Under the pieces are notes generated by a model that did not search any database, was not told the origin of the DNA, and saw nothing but the letters and a program-made list of their open reading frames with translations. A stretch of DNA of 6,149 nt from an uncultured Saprospiraceae bacterium (GTDB lineage Bacteria > Bacteroidota > Bacteroidia > Chitinophagales > Saprospiraceae): assembly GCA_937921525.1 (NCBI GenBank), contig CAKZUM010000434.1:1-6149 (forward strand), given 5' to 3'. The translations under genes and the position numbers were made by a program. Positions 1 to 5,820 of this stretch are shown here, one piece after another. Each line of letters opens with the position of its first letter. Within the stretch, counting starts at the first letter, position 1.

Positions 1-19
1 TACATTCTTCTGCTTGTTC

Positions 20-97
20 TTTTTCCTTTCTACTGCGTTGAAAAGCCTCGTGATAGCTAGGCTATCCCTACGTTTTTCGCCTTGTAGAAAGAAAAAA
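20..97. repeat. Imperfect long palindrome upstream of porZ
   Basis: Seen in the sequence: positions 20-33 and 84-97 are inverted copies matching at 13 of 14 positions (core tttctac/gtagaaa). At the centre, gatagc (52-57) and gctatc (61-66) pair around a three-base loop, tag. The bases between match in patches, including aaaa 41-44 against tttt 74-77, so the whole 78 bases can fold as one long interrupted hairpin. The run of A's at 92-97 follows the stem on the + strand. Read on the - strand, the stem is followed by t/c-rich sequence, so it could end a transcript in either direction only weakly. It is either the 3' hairpin of a gene to the left of the window or a REP-like dispersed element; the interrupted symmetry favours the second. 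No protein can be assigned here. Confidence 0.6.
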
Positions 98-145
98 TAA
101 CAGCGCACAAAAACGCAATTTATTAATTCATCATTCCTTAATTTA

Positions 146-168
146 TCCAGCAACGGGAAGTTGCTGGA
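146..168 (+). other. Short hairpin in the presumed porZ leader
   Basis: A perfect 9-bp stem, tccagcaac (146-154) and gttgctgga (160-168), closes a five-base loop gggaa, 38 bases before the porZ start codon. It is not followed by a T run on either strand, so it does not look like a normal intrinsic terminator. Part of it (ggaag, 156-160) could pair instead with cttcc at 177-181, which would be a mutually exclusive fold. Whether it lies in the porZ mRNA is unknown because I cannot identify the promoter. Confidence 0.4.
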
Positions 169-206
169 CAAAAAGGCTTCCAGTTTCCCTCAATAGAGCT
201 AAGGCT

Positions 207-2519
207 ATGCAAAATTTTCATCTTTTAAAGAGCAGTCTCCTTTTTCTTGCCCTTTCCTACTGTTTCTTAGCAAACGCTCAAGATGCTGATCTAAGGATTG
301 GTCAATGGAAATCTCATCTCCCCTACCAGTCTGGTCGATGGGTAACCCAAAGTGAAACTCAAATCTATTATGCTTCTCCCTTTGCCATTTTTACGATAGA
401 TAAAATGGATAACTCCGTAGACTTCCTTTCTAAGGTAGATGGATTAAGTGATGTAGGGGTAGATAAAATAAATTATAATCAAGCCTCGGAAACGCTAGTA
501 ATTGCCTATACCAATAGTAATCTAGATTTGGTCAAACCCAATGGCATTATTAACCTGAATGACATACAGAGTAATACGAGTATTGTAGGAGATCGAACGA
601 TTTATAATATCCTTTTTGAAGACGATGCTGCTTTTTTATCAACTGGATTTGGGATCGTCAAATTAAATCTGGAGAGAGAAGAATTTGAATTTACTACGTT
701 TACTGGTTTACCCGTATTTAGTATGACTTTGTTTGACGGACAATTTTATGCAGCTACAGACGAGGGGATTTACACCGTTCCAAATCAAGATAATATCAAT
801 TTAGGGGATTTTGGGAACTGGCGTTTATTAGATGTTCCAGATGGCTTTCCGCCTGTTTATAGTTCCAGTTCAGTTGCGGCACATCATGGGAAATTGTATT
901 TGGATATTAGTGGCGATTTATTTCAGTATGATGGAACTATGTTAGAAGAAGTACATGTAGAAGATGGTTTTAGTGTAGCTTACTTGGCCTCTGGTGTGGA
1001 GCATCTTTTGGCAGGTTATTCTAGGGATAGGGATGGCGACGGTAAAGTTTTATTAGTCACAGAAAATGGAACGATTACTACGTCTGGTGGTGTCTGCGTC
1101 AACCGACCTCGAAATGCTATAGAATTAGAAAATGGAAGTATTTGGTATGCAGATGTTTTTAGAGGAATTCGTTTTGCCAATAAGGGCGGAGACCGCTGTA
1201 CGGCTTTGAATTACAATTCTCCTTTTTCTCAAAATACGAGTGAAATTGCCATAGGGGAAGACAAGGTGTATGTCGCTTCTGGTGGTGTCGCTTCCAATCA
1301 GACCGCATTGAATAGAGTAGATGGCGTTTTCATTTTAGATCAAGGAAATTGGAGCCGTTTTAATAGAGACAATGTGCCACTATTTTTTGAAAAAGATATA
1401 GATAGGGATTTTCATCGACTAGCGATTCATCCAGACGGTCGATTATTTGTTGGGACGTTTTGGGGAGGATTGATAGAATTCGATGGCGAAAATTACACCG
1501 CATACAACGAAGAAAATTCTTCCTTACAAGGGGCAACAGGAGACGCCGCAAGAGAACGGGTTGGTGGCTTGGCATTTGATGAAGAAAACAATTTGTGGAT
1601 GAGCAATCATTTAGCCCCGCGCCCTATTTCTGTTTTGAAAAATGATGGTACTTGGAAAAATTTTAATGTATCTAGTAAAAATCTATTACAAGTTGCGATA
1701 GATAATAATGGCTATAAATGGTTTGTTGCTGCCAACGAAGGGGTATTGGTATTCGATGATAATGGAACAATTGATATGGAATCTGATGATCGAGTAAAAT
1801 TATTTACGCCTTCTAATAGTGAATTACAAACAAGAGTTATCAATTGCTTAGAAGTAGATTTAGATGGGGATGTGTGGGTCGGCACTTCCGAAGGGCCCGT
1901 CATTTTTGAGTGTGGAAATAATGTCTTTGAAACGAATTGTAGGGGATCAAGACGAATCGTCGAACAAGATGGAATTGGGGCTCGTTTATTAGAAACAGAA
2001 AATATTTTAACTATAGCCGTAGATGGTGCTAATCGAAAATGGATCGGTACGAATAATGGTCTATTTATTCAGTCGCCAAATGGAGAGGAACAAATTGCTT
2101 TTTTTAATACTAATAACAGCCCATTGTTCGATAATACAATTATTGACATAGCTATTAATCAGCAAACTGGTGAAGCTTATATTGGTACGAATAATGGCCT
2201 ATTGTCTTATAGAGGAGATGCAACAGCAGGTGGTCGAGTTAATACCACTTCTGCCTATGCCTTTCCTAACCCTGTGCGTCCAGAGTACACAGGGCCTATC
2301 GCCATTAAAGGGTTGGCGAGGGATGCCAATGTTAAGATAACAGATGTAAGTGGTCGGTTAATTTTTGAAACGACTTCATCGGGTGGGCAGGCTATTTGGG
2401 ATGGGAATAGTTTTGATGGGCGGCGTGCTAGTACTGGGGTTTACTTGGTTTTTAGTACGGCTTCTCGTGGATTGTCTGCGCCTAACACTGTTGTGGCTAA
2501 GATTTTGTTTATTAATTAG
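207..2519 (+). CDS. porZ: PorZ-like T9SS surface protein, beta-propeller with C-terminal T9SS-type domain
   Basis: A 770-residue exported protein. Residues 1-24 form a Sec signal peptide: a short basic start, hydrophobic LLFLALSYCFLA (11-22), and likely cleavage after ANA (22-24). The mature part begins with a W-x-S-H-x-PY segment (34-40), then K-x-x-GLSD (76-82) and the INYN...LVIAYTNSNLDLV stretch (88-109), the hallmark N-terminus of PorZ and related propeller proteins. Propeller-type strands with W-x-GT-x-x-G recur at 557-563, 612-618 and 659-664. Residues about 683-770 are a T9SS type A C-terminal domain: FPNPV (686-690), VKITDVSGRLIF (709-720), WDGNSFDGRRASTGVYLVF (731-749) and a hydrophobic end. 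In Porphyromonas gingivalis, PorZ is of similar length, has two seven-bladed propellers plus an Ig-like CTD, and belongs to the PorU-PorV-PorQ-PorZ attachment complex that joins T9SS cargo to A-LPS at the cell surface. Length, N-terminus and CTD all agree. The alternative is another two-component-regulator-propeller T9SS protein. The ATG at 207 is chosen because it directly gives the signal peptide; no clear ribosome binding site precedes it. Confidence 0.85.
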   Translation: MQNFHLLKSSLLFLALSYCFLANAQDADLRIGQWKSHLPYQSGRWVTQSETQIYYASPFAIFTIDKMDNSVDFLSKVDGLSDVGVDKINYNQASETLVIAYTNSNLDLVKPNGIINLNDIQSNTSIVGDRTIYNILFEDDAAFLSTGFGIVKLNLEREEFEFTTFTGLPVFSMTLFDGQFYAATDEGIYTVPNQDNINLGDFGNWRLLDVPDGFPPVYSSSSVAAHHGKLYLDISGDLFQYDGTMLEEVHVEDGFSVAYLASGVEHLLAGYSRDRDGDGKVLLVTENGTITTSGGVCVNRPRNAIELENGSIWYADVFRGIRFANKGGDRCTALNYNSPFSQNTSEIAIGEDKVYVASGGVASNQTALNRVDGVFILDQGNWSRFNRDNVPLFFEKDIDRDFHRLAIHPDGRLFVGTFWGGLIEFDGENYTAYNEENSSLQGATGDAARERVGGLAFDEENNLWMSNHLAPRPISVLKNDGTWKNFNVSSKNLLQVAIDNNGYKWFVAANEGVLVFDDNGTIDMESDDRVKLFTPSNSELQTRVINCLEVDLDGDVWVGTSEGPVIFECGNNVFETNCRGSRRIVEQDGIGARLLETENILTIAVDGANRKWIGTNNGLFIQSPNGEEQIAFFNTNNSPLFDNTIIDIAINQQTGEAYIGTNNGLLSYRGDATAGGRVNTTSAYAFPNPVRPEYTGPIAIKGLARDANVKITDVSGRLIFETTSSGGQAIWDGNSFDGRRASTGVYLVFSTASRGLSAPNTVVAKILFIN

Positions 2520-2532
2520 AGAGCAAAAGCGG

Positions 2533-2675
2533 CATAATTGAACGCTGATTTTCTTTGAAAATACGCGGATGGAAATGGATTTTTTAGGTCGTGAGCGGCT
2601 TTGATATTTTTTAAAATGAAATAGCTAGACGTCACTCACGACCTAAAAAATCTGTAAAATCCGCGTTCAATTATG
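2533..2675. repeat. Large nested palindromic element with ttgaacgc/gcgttcaa ends
   Basis: The outer arms are perfect 13-base inverted copies: cataattgaacgc (2533-2545) and gcgttcaattatg (2663-2675). The inner arms are perfect 18-base inverted copies: gattttttaggtcgtgag (2578-2595) and its complement at 2635-2652, around a 39-base spacer. The left side carries extra sequence between outer and inner arms, including a small hairpin, attttc-ttt-gaaaat (2548-2562), and a second copy of cgcggat (2564-2570) that could pair with atccgcg (2659-2665). It begins 13 bases after the porZ stop codon, so its inner stem may also act as a transcription terminator or 3' end stabiliser. Its ends match those of the element at 4783-4921. 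It contains no coding sequence. Confidence 0.8.
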
Positions 2676-2740
2676 TGTATTTTGCACCAATAATCTAAAG
2701 CATTTAAGTGTAAAAAAAACAGGAGCAATTTCAAGCTAAT

Positions 2741-2810
2741 TGATCCGATCACTTGCAGTGGTCGGATCAAGCTGCACGTTTCATCCGACCACTGCAAGTG
2801 ATCGGATGAA
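2741..2810. repeat. Pair of head-to-head hairpins (REP/BIME-like)
   Basis: Positions 2743-2767 and 2783-2807 are perfect 25-base inverted copies separated by 15 bases. Each copy is also a hairpin on its own: left 2741-2753 with 2757-2769 around tgc, right 2780-2793 with 2797-2810 around gca, each with a single imperfect pair. Outside the core the two copies differ, tgatcc...ggatca on the left and tcatcc...ggatga on the right, yet each still pairs within itself. That layout matches bacterial interspersed mosaic elements made of two inverted REP units. A terminator for porZ is less likely, since it ends 200 bases or more downstream of the stop and no T run follows. The unit lies 55 bases before the pepT start. 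Confidence 0.75.
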
Positions 2811-2864
2811 TTAATTGCCTGATCAACTTTGTTTTACTCTAAAATCATTTTATCTAACATCAAT

Positions 2865-4124
2865 ATGCCTATTCCATTACAACATACATTTTTAGATCGC
2901 TTCCTACGATACGTCCAAATAGATACAGAATCAGACCCAAGTTCTGATACCGTACCTTCCACTAGCAAGCAGAAAAACTTAGGAAAATTGCTAGTTAAAG
3001 AATTATTAGAAATGGGTATAGAAGATGCCCATTTGGATGACTTTGGATATGTATATGCAACCATTCCTTCTAATAGCAATAAAGAAATACCAGTTATTTG
3101 TTTCTGTTCCCACATGGATACTTCCCCTGATTGTAGTGGGAATAATGTCCAACCGATCATCCATAAAAAGTATGACGGGAAAGATATTATTTTGCCAAAA
3201 GGCAAAGATCAGATTATCAAAATGAAAGATCATCCAGATCTAAAAGATCAAATTGGGCATGATCTAATTACGGCTAGTGGCGATACTTTATTAGGGGCAG
3301 ATAATAAGGCAGGGGTATCAGAGATTATGGACCTTTGTTATCAATTAACACAGCATCCAGAGATCAAACATGGGACGATAAAAATTTTATTTACGCCTGA
3401 TGAGGAGATTGGTAGAGGAGCGAATCATGTGGATTTAAAAAAGCTTGGAGCGGAATATGGATATACGGTAGATGGGGAACAACGAGGATCTTTAGAAGAT
3501 GAGACTTTTTCTGCAGATGGGGCTACGATCACGATTAATGGGGTAGTTATCCATCCAGGGTATGCTAAAGGAAGAATGGAAAATGCGATTAAAATTGCAG
3601 CAGATATTTTGGCAGCTTTACCGAAAGATGGTTTATCTCCAGAAACAACGTCAGGCAAACAAGGTTTTATACATCCTGTTACAATGGAGGGCAATTCGGA
3701 GAAAGCCACGATCCAATTTATTGTAAGAGATTTTATAGATGCGCAACTAGTAGACCACGAAAATGTTCTTAAAGAAACAATGGATAAAGTGTTGACCAAC
3801 TATCCTAATTCTACTGCGACTTTAGAAATAAAAGAGCAATATCGTAATATGAAAAAAGTACTCGATCAACATCCCTCGGTGGTTAATAATGCACTGGAAG
3901 CGATTCGAAGAGCAGGCATGCAGCCCAAGCAACGTTCCATTCGAGGAGGAACAGATGGGTCTCGACTTTCTTTCATGGGATTACCTTGCCCTAATATTTT
4001 TACAGGAGGTCATGCTTTTCATTCTCCGCAAGAGTGGGTAACGGTACAAGATATGCAGAAAGTAGTAGAGACTTTGATAGAGTTAGTACAAGTATGGGAA
4101 GAAGGAGGAGTCCTTAAATCATAA
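2865..4124 (+). CDS. pepT: Peptidase T (tripeptide aminopeptidase, M20B zinc metallopeptidase)
   Basis: A cytoplasmic dizinc exopeptidase of 419 residues that removes the N-terminal amino acid from tripeptides, used in peptide turnover and nutrition. The M20 metal and catalytic motifs appear in order: SHMDTSPD (82-89; H83 ligand, D85 catalytic-support Asp), GADNKAG (144-150; D146 bridging the metals), FTPDEEIGRGAN (176-187; E180 catalytic base, E181 ligand), YTVDGE (200-205; D203 ligand), and FTGGHAFH (379-386; the final His, probably H386, matching His379 of E. coli). The dimerisation-domain signature HPGYAKG (230-236) and IRGGTDGSRLSFMGLPCPN (359-377) are also typical. Length is close to the usual 405-415. 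The ATG at 2865 is chosen over the in-frame TTG at 2829, because 12 extra residues would precede the family's normal N-terminus (LDRFLRYVQIDTESD). There is no signal peptide. It sits alone between palindromic DNA upstream and a T-rich stretch (4127-4139) downstream, with 102 bases before the next gene. Confidence 0.95.
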   Translation: MPIPLQHTFLDRFLRYVQIDTESDPSSDTVPSTSKQKNLGKLLVKELLEMGIEDAHLDDFGYVYATIPSNSNKEIPVICFCSHMDTSPDCSGNNVQPIIHKKYDGKDIILPKGKDQIIKMKDHPDLKDQIGHDLITASGDTLLGADNKAGVSEIMDLCYQLTQHPEIKHGTIKILFTPDEEIGRGANHVDLKKLGAEYGYTVDGEQRGSLEDETFSADGATITINGVVIHPGYAKGRMENAIKIAADILAALPKDGLSPETTSGKQGFIHPVTMEGNSEKATIQFIVRDFIDAQLVDHENVLKETMDKVLTNYPNSTATLEIKEQYRNMKKVLDQHPSVVNNALEAIRRAGMQPKQRSIRGGTDGSRLSFMGLPCPNIFTGGHAFHSPQEWVTVQDMQKVVETLIELVQVWEEGGVLKS

Positions 4125-4226
4125 TGATTTTTCTTTTTCTTTTCATTAACATCAAGTATTAGCTTAAATTTGTTCATCCCCCATATTAAACCATTAGATC
4201 TTAGAATCTAACAACCATACTAAACT

Positions 4227-4748
4227 ATGTACATCAAAGAGGATATTATTGAAAAGCTAGGTACTAGTGCTACAGAAATAGTAGATTGGATGAATATTCA
4301 ACCTGATGAAAACTTTGTAAAAGGGCCTGCCAATAAATGGGATGCTAGTCAACATTTAGATCACTTGTATCGAATCGTTGTTATGATTAATAAGGCACTA
4401 CGATTGCCTAAATTTATTCTTCGATGGCGATTTGGCAAGCCGAATAGAAAGGGAAGAGATTATGATACCATCGTTGCTAAATATCAGCATAAGTTAAAGA
4501 ATTTATCTCCTACTCGTAAACCTCCGGGGGCAAAAAAACATACAATTGCAGATAAATCTGTATTAATAAATGAGTTTGAATTGCAAATTCAGCGGCTACA
4601 AAAAGGTTTGAATAAATGGACAGAAGAGGAGTTAGATAAATATTTATTTCCGCACCCTTTGCTTGGCAAAATGACGGTTAGGGAATTGATGATGTGGACG
4701 GTCTACCATCACTATCATCATTTAAATAATCTTAAGAGCAATTATTAG
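4227..4748 (+). CDS. DinB-like / DUF1569-like four-helix-bundle protein
   Basis: A soluble 173-residue protein without signal peptide or membrane segment. It is predominantly helical and carries histidine clusters placed as in the DinB/YfiT-like superfamily: KWDASQHLDHLYR (37-49; W38, H43, H46) in the second helix region, and a C-terminal HHYHHL (161-166) preceded by HPLLGKMTVREL (143-154). Family members bind a divalent metal through three His residues near the bundle ends, and some are thiol-dependent transferases or hydrolases; most have no known reaction. I infer a metal-binding fold but cannot name a substrate. The segment 60-108 is basic (many K and R), longer than in minimal DinB proteins, and possibly a loop. 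The ATG at 4227 gives a natural length; the leader is A/T-rich with no Shine-Dalgarno sequence. The 102-base spacer to pepT leaves co-transcription possible but unproven. Confidence 0.7.
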   Translation: MYIKEDIIEKLGTSATEIVDWMNIQPDENFVKGPANKWDASQHLDHLYRIVVMINKALRLPKFILRWRFGKPNRKGRDYDTIVAKYQHKLKNLSPTRKPPGAKKHTIADKSVLINEFELQIQRLQKGLNKWTEEELDKYLFPHPLLGKMTVRELMMWTVYHHYHHLNNLKSNY

Positions 4749-4782
4749 ATGTGTTAAAATAATTTATTGATAACTGTTTTAT

Positions 4783-4921
4783 TTAATATTGGCTGTCGCC
4801 AATGAAAAAATTGAACGCAGAGATGCAGAGGCGCAGAGATTTTTTCTAAGAAAAAATCCAAAAACTCTGCATCTTTGTGTCTCTGCGTTCAAATACTGAA
4901 ATTAGCGATAGCCGATGTTAA
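4783..4921. repeat. Nested palindromic element filling the DinB-like/lipoprotein gap
   Basis: Three layers of inverted symmetry are visible. The outermost, 4783-4803 with 4901-4921, pairs at 17 of 21 positions by Watson-Crick; three of the four others are G-T and so would pair as G-U in + strand RNA. The middle layer, ttgaacgcagaga (4811-4823), is perfectly complementary to tctctgcgttcaa (4880-4892), continuing imperfectly inward through the repeated gcagag motifs. The innermost is a perfect 9-bp stem, gattttttc (4838-4846) and gaaaaaatc (4850-4858), with a three-base loop. The left arm is built of short gcagaga-type repeats. It starts 35 bases after the upstream stop codon and ends 54 bases before the lipoprotein start, so it may also insulate the two genes. 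No coding sequence is seen. Confidence 0.8.
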
Positions 4922-4974
4922 TTAGTCAAATTTGTTACTTCAATATGTCTTAGGAATCCAAAAACAATTTAGCT

Positions 4975-5670
4975 ATGAAAAATCTCCTCTTTTTATTATC
5001 ATTCGTAGTGTTAAGTGCTTGTTGGGAAGATACCACTAGTACGACAAATAAACCGACCGTTCCAAAAGATACCACTAGTTCTACAAACAATAGTCTCTCT
5101 ACTAAAAGCACTACAAATGGAACTTCCAGTTCTCGGAGTGTCGATCAAAAATGGTTATGTATTCCCGGTAAGCAGGTAGGAATGATTTCTGCGAATACTA
5201 CAGAGGCATCTATCAAAATGGCCTATGGTAAGGAAAATGTGATCCGAAGAACCATTGGTGTTGGCGAAGGAGAAACAATTGAAGGAACAGTAGTTTTTCC
5301 TGATACCAATAATGAAATAAGTATTGAATGGGCGGCGGATGCACCTTTTAAAAGACCAACAAAAATCCGAATAGCCAAGGGAAATACTTCTTGGAAAACG
5401 GATCAAAATATTAGCATCGGTACTACCCTAGCTCAACTCCAAAGAATCAACGGTAAGGATTTTAAATTTGCAGGTTTTGAATGGGATTATGCAGGTTTTA
5501 CGCAGGACTGGCAAGGCGGAAATATTAATCCAAAGCTTACCGTTTTTTTAGAAGCTGGAAAACCAGAAGCAGCGTTTCCAGATTTATTAGGAGATGAACT
5601 TTTTTCATCTAGTCATCCTAAGGCAGCGGCAGCGGATTTGCGAGTTCGTGCAATGGTAATTGAGCTGTAA
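4975..5670 (+). CDS. Lipoprotein of unknown function with Ser/Thr-rich linker
   Basis: A 231-residue protein with a type II signal peptide: MKNLLFLLSFVVLSAC, with lipobox LSAC at 13-16 and the lipidated cysteine at C16. Residues 18-55 form a low-complexity Ser/Thr/Asn linker containing a degenerate 13-residue repeat (DTTSTTNKPTVPK at 19-31, DTTSSTNNSLSTK at 32-44). The folded domain (about 58-231) begins with WLCIPGKQVG (60-69) and has conserved-looking motifs: AYGKENV (83-89), GVGEGETIEGTVVFP (95-109), SWKT...ISIGTTLAQLQRING (139-160), and FKFAGFEWDYAGF (163-175). From memory this pattern recurs in Bacteroidota lipoproteins of unknown function; I cannot give it a name. It probably sits on the periplasmic or surface face of the outer membrane or inner membrane, the sorting being undetermined. 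The ATG at 4975 immediately starts the signal peptide. It is bounded by a palindrome upstream and a strong hairpin downstream, so it is probably transcribed alone. Confidence 0.8.
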   Translation: MKNLLFLLSFVVLSACWEDTTSTTNKPTVPKDTTSSTNNSLSTKSTTNGTSSSRSVDQKWLCIPGKQVGMISANTTEASIKMAYGKENVIRRTIGVGEGETIEGTVVFPDTNNEISIEWAADAPFKRPTKIRIAKGNTSWKTDQNISIGTTLAQLQRINGKDFKFAGFEWDYAGFTQDWQGGNINPKLTVFLEAGKPEAAFPDLLGDELFSSSHPKAAAADLRVRAMVIEL

Positions 5671-5676
5671 GAAATG

Positions 5677-5744
5677 AAGGGGAGATAAAGGTGGGCGACA
5701 CTTTCAAAGTGTGTCGCCCACCTTTATCTCCCCTTAATTTTTAA
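5677..5744 (+). terminator. 25-bp perfect hairpin, probable terminator of the lipoprotein gene
   Basis: Positions 5677-5701 and 5711-5735 are perfect 25-base inverted copies around a nine-base loop (tttcaaagt). The stem is followed by aattttt (5736-5742), which fits an intrinsic terminator for the gene ending at 5670. The stem is unusually long and G/C-rich next to its surroundings, so it could instead be, or derive from, a dispersed palindromic element. The loop side also allows a shifted pairing, cacttt (5699-5704) with aaagtg (5706-5711). Confidence 0.65.
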
Positions 5745-5820
5745 AAACGAACTTTTATCGAAAAGCCATATCCCCTAGCTTATAATAGAAAGCAGCCTAT
5801 TTTTAAAAAGAAACAACTAC

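Larger units (their letters stand above)
2520..2864. other. 345-base gap between porZ and pepT, mostly palindromic repeats
   Basis: No open frame of note lies here. The gap holds two distinct palindromic elements (2533-2675 and 2741-2810), listed separately. Between them, 2676-2740 is A/T-rich and includes a run of eight A's (2712-2719) but no other structure I can name. The last 54 bases before pepT (2811-2864) must contain its promoter or leader, yet I find no good match to the Bacteroidota TTTG / TAnnTTTG promoter. A tttg at 2828-2831 is the only candidate upstream element and has no convincing partner. Confidence 0.7.

Noticed and set aside
2..100. Open frame running in from the left edge and stopping at 98-100, as the end of an upstream gene
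   Set aside because: The translation is low-complexity (Phe/Leu-rich, then basic) and spans an inverted repeat, which explains it better; a longer left flank would settle it.
1360..1903. Two reverse-strand open frames inside porZ (1360-1575 and 1712-1903)
   Set aside because: They lie wholly within a well-supported coding gene on the opposite strand, have no recognisable domain, and look like shadow frames.
2533..2810. CRISPR array, from the closely spaced repeats
   Set aside because: The repeats are inverted, differ between elements and have no regular spacers; no cas gene is present.
2829..2864. TTG start giving a 12-residue N-terminal extension of PepT
   Set aside because: The ATG at 2865 fits the family's N-terminus, and the extension has no homologous counterpart that I recognise.
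2834..3799. Several open frames overlapping pepT in other frames and on the reverse strand
   Set aside because: pepT carries every M20 motif across this stretch; the overlapping translations have no family features.
4125..4226. Terminator or regulatory site between pepT and the DinB-like gene
   Set aside because: There is a T-rich stretch at 4127-4139 without a preceding stem, and only a weak 6-bp inverted repeat (4194-4199 with 4206-4211); neither is strong enough to annotate.
4931..4958. tttg (4931-4934) with taggaatc (4951-4958) as a Bacteroidota promoter for the lipoprotein gene
   Set aside because: The spacing is too short (16 bases) and the downstream element lacks TTTG.
5155..5406. 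Reverse-strand open frame inside the lipoprotein gene
   Set aside because: It overlaps a gene with a clear lipobox and constrained motifs, and its translation is cysteine- and arginine-rich without any domain.
5781..5786. tataat upstream of ligA as a promoter -10 box
   Set aside because: No matching upstream box sits at a normal distance, and Bacteroidota promoters use TAnnTTTG rather than TATAAT; in A/T-rich DNA this is likely chance.
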